DNA from: Candidatus Woykebacteria bacterium RBG_16_39_9b
GTDB taxonomy: Bacteria; Patescibacteriota; Microgenomatia; Woykebacterales; RBG-16-39-9b
Direction of reading: 5' to 3'
DNA: 23,304 bases
Assembly (NCBI GenBank): GCA_001816695.1
Contig: MHCR01000007.1
Span: 1 to 23,304, forward strand
A model generated the notes under the pieces. That model did not search any database. It worked only from the letters and a program-made list of their open reading frames with translations, and was not told where the DNA came from. Shown in pieces: positions 21,262 to 23,304 of this stretch; the stretch's first letter is position 1; each line of letters starts with the position of its first letter. Made by a program: the position numbers and the translations under genes.

Positions 21262-23304
21262 ATGTCTACTGCCTTTATGGAATATCTCAAACAGCCTGCC
21301 AACCTAAAAGATAAGAAAACAATGGCCACAATAATTGGTACCATTTTACTTCTCTTCGCCCTGCCGCTGACTGTCATTGGTACCTTGCAGCTAAAAGAGG
21401 GAACACCCAAACTGACCGGTCAGGCAGCTGCACCACCCCTGGATCAAATGGGGTTTCCGAGAATCACCAATGTCAATGGAGTGCAGTTGCCGGCACTAAA
21501 ATACATGGTGACTAGCATCGCATGTGGTCAAAATCTAGCCGAGGATATTCAATCTTTGCGAGTGGCAGAACCGTCGATGACCGTTCTTCGCTACTTCTCT
21601 GGCCGGGCTTATCAAACAAACGATGATCGAAGCATTCCTCTTAATTTGATTTACCCTGGCCACTGGCTCTTTTTCGAGGGGACCACACTCTCTGGTGAGA
21701 TTACTGATAATCAAACTTCAATTACCGTAGCCGATGGTGCCAAGATTGCTGACGCTCTAAATTTAACTAAATTTCCCGAGGGACAATACGCAATGATTTG
21801 GGATGGAGAAGCCTCCGGGACAAATGACAAGGACGACCCAGCCTTTTGGGACCATGCCGAACACGTGTTAGTCACCGGAGTTTCTGGAAACACCGTAACC
21901 CTCGGACAACGGGGTTATCGCACCACTGCCAGCGGTCATCCCTCTGGTTCAAGAATTGCTATCCACATTGGTGCAGCCGGTCAAGCGGTCAGGAATACCG
22001 GTTGGGCGTATAACCAATCTGTCCACGCACCCAAAGATTCAAATGGCAAGCAGCTCAACCAGGTGATGGGGGAATTCCTTGCCGCCAATTTAAATAACTG
22101 TCCTTATGATACCGATCCTGCCAATGACCAGCACCTTTTTGACGGGATACTTTTCGATGTTACTCCCTATTTCGGACCGACACCAGCAGATGTCAACAAC
22201 GATCTGGTAGCTGACGGTGGAATTACTACTAATATTTCGGGAGAGGAACCTGGTAGAAGTAGCTGGGGTGAAGGACTAGAGATTATGTTTGATAAGTTAA
22301 GGCAAGGTCTTGGGCCGGACAAAATTATTACCGGAGGCGTAATCGAAACTCGCGGTTTTGATAATCTCAACGGTAATCAGTTCGAGGGCTTCCCTGGCAA
22401 TGTTGACGCCAATATTTTGAAAGGACTTGAAGAAATCGACGGCGATTTCGCCCGGTACGAATCTTGGATGGAAAAAGCTGCCTTTTCTCCCAAATATACC
22501 GAAATTTACACCCGTTTCCCGACAGACGTTTATCCTGATCTGGACTGTCCCAATCCAGCGCCAGACGAAGATTGCGAGCTTACGCCACCCAACTCGGTGC
22601 GGCTCTTCCGCTATATTTTGGGGACGGCGATGCTTGAAGATGGGTTTTTTGATTATGGCTCAGGCTCTGGTTTTGGTGATTATTGGTGGGATGAGTATGC
22701 GGTGGATTTGGAAACAGGAGAAGGCAAAGCGGCTGCCAACGATGCATGTGACAGTGCCGCCGATAAAATATCCTGTTGGAAGGCGGTAAAAAGTAAGACT
22801 GAGTATTTGGGTCAGCCGACAGGCGATAGGAAGTACCAACGGCTTTTTAACCCAGCCCCCTCGGATAAAATCTTTGAAGATTCTTTTGAGGGTGGAATCA
22901 CTGCTAACTGGACAAAAACCAAAGCAAATCTTTCCCAGGCAGCGGGTGGTGCCCCAAACCTTGGCAGCAACTCTCTCAAAATTACCCCAACTGATTCCGG
23001 TGCAGTAGCCACCCTTAGTCCAATAAATGTGGAAGCAGGAGCAGAGTATACCCTCAAATTCTGGGCAAAAGCAGGGGCGATCCACGAAACGTCGGTTGAG
23101 ATACCCAATAGTGTTGGCGGCAAAGAAATCAATCAGTTCCTCTTTTTCCCTACTTGGAAAGAATACTTCATTACGTTTACTCCAACCGCAACCACCACCA
23201 GTGTCCGCTTCAAAATGCTTGTGGAAACAAGCGATGTGTTTCTTGACGGCGTCCAAATCTTCAAAGGCGGGGCCAACAAATTCCGAAGAGATTTTGACAA
23301 CGGC
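21262..23304 (+). CDS. Membrane-anchored putative glycoside hydrolase-like protein with jelly-roll module (3' end outside window)
   Basis: I checked the frame and it is open for 681 codons from ATG 21262 to the right edge; an in-frame TAG at 21250 limits the start. Residues about 21-42 form one transmembrane anchor. The following region, about 60-480, begins PALKYMVTSIACGQN and contains HWLFFEG, YAMIWDGEA, DGILFDVTPYFG (294-305) and GPDKIITGGV. This pattern recalls TIM-barrel GHL15-type putative glycosidases, with the Asp residues near 294-299 as candidates for the active site. About 538-670 is a beta-sandwich resembling a carbohydrate-binding module (FEDSFEGGITANW, then SVRFKMLVETSDVFLDGVQI). 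Enzyme activity is inferred only from resemblance. Composition is richer in GC than the envelope operons. No Shine-Dalgarno is visible after the structured leader. Confidence 0.75.
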   Translation, partial: MSTAFMEYLKQPANLKDKKTMATIIGTILLLFALPLTVIGTLQLKEGTPKLTGQAAAPPLDQMGFPRITNVNGVQLPALKYMVTSIACGQNLAEDIQSLRVAEPSMTVLRYFSGRAYQTNDDRSIPLNLIYPGHWLFFEGTTLSGEITDNQTSITVADGAKIADALNLTKFPEGQYAMIWDGEASGTNDKDDPAFWDHAEHVLVTGVSGNTVTLGQRGYRTTASGHPSGSRIAIHIGAAGQAVRNTGWAYNQSVHAPKDSNGKQLNQVMGEFLAANLNNCPYDTDPANDQHLFDGILFDVTPYFGPTPADVNNDLVADGGITTNISGEEPGRSSWGEGLEIMFDKLRQGLGPDKIITGGVIETRGFDNLNGNQFEGFPGNVDANILKGLEEIDGDFARYESWMEKAAFSPKYTEIYTRFPTDVYPDLDCPNPAPDEDCELTPPNSVRLFRYILGTAMLEDGFFDYGSGSGFGDYWWDEYAVDLETGEGKAAANDACDSAADKISCWKAVKSKTEYLGQPTGDRKYQRLFNPAPSDKIFEDSFEGGITANWTKTKANLSQAAGGAPNLGSNSLKITPTDSGAVATLSPINVEAGAEYTLKFWAKAGAIHETSVEIPNSVGGKEINQFLFFPTWKEYFITFTPTATTTSVRFKMLVETSDVFLDGVQIFKGGANKFRRDFDNG

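Noticed and set aside
22660..23256. 198-codon minus-strand frame near the right edge
   Set aside because: It is antisense to the hydrolase-like gene, whose own frame is open with a coherent domain layout; the antisense product is rich in Cys/Phe/Trp without a recognisable fold.
1..23304. CRISPR array
   Set aside because: No regularly spaced identical repeats with unique spacers were seen; the only tandem similarity is in the tRNA array.

Overview
The window looks like part of the chromosome of a Candidate Phyla Radiation (Patescibacteria) bacterium, probably of the Microgenomates type. The evidence is short AT-rich genes packed into overlapping operons, few Shine-Dalgarno sequences, very large membrane-anchored surface proteins, a sortase, two type IV pilin-like genes, a com DNA-uptake locus and a split ComEC. 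TAA, TAG and TGA all terminate genes here, so the UGA-recoded lineages (Gracilibacteria, SR1) are unlikely. This assignment is inferred from gene content and protein style; no marker tree was possible.

Layout. 1-3182 (-): the 5' part of a giant surface protein, open for at least 1060 codons and running off the left edge; its N-terminus is a tyrosine-recombinase core-binding-like domain, followed by a membrane helix and beta-rich repeats. 3183-3471: a structured divergent intergenic region. 3472-5895: leuS, with a promoter that predicts a nearly leaderless mRNA and a strong terminator. 6038-6833: a SprT-like metalloprotein and a small GC3-rich gene that seems to carry a frameshift near its 3' end. 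6943-13315: a tight operon comEA, comEC (membrane part), comEC (metallo-beta-lactamase part, separate ORF), argS, a membrane-anchored metallophosphoesterase and an M16 peptidase. 13405-13953: an enlarged nucleoside diphosphate kinase. 13972-14985 (-): two tandem pilin-like genes, each with its own TTGACA-type promoter. 15026-15489: a tRNA region with an unusual composite of three tRNA-Arg(CCT)-like units on the minus strand and an ordinary tRNA-Pro(CGG) on the plus strand. 15535-17393: a sortase converging on a PEGA-domain beta-propeller-like protein. 17499-20337: mreB, a GT4 glycosyltransferase and a WecG/TagA/CpsF glycosyltransferase. 20350-20587: an apparently free-standing structured RNA with its own promoter and terminator. 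20667-20962 (-): an excisionase-type HTH gene and a decayed fragment of a second copy. 21046-21261: a highly structured GC-rich leader. 21262 to the right edge: a membrane-anchored putative glycoside hydrolase-like protein with a jelly-roll module, truncated by the window.

Functionally the window is dominated by the cell envelope: surface adhesin-like protein, pilins, sortase, PEGA protein, MreB, envelope glycosyltransferases and a secreted hydrolase-like protein. DNA uptake (ComEA/ComEC) and translation (leuS, argS, tRNAs) genes are mixed in. The strongest candidates for something undescribed are the nested tRNA-Arg array, the orphan three-way-junction RNA, and the recombinase-domain/surface-protein fusion.
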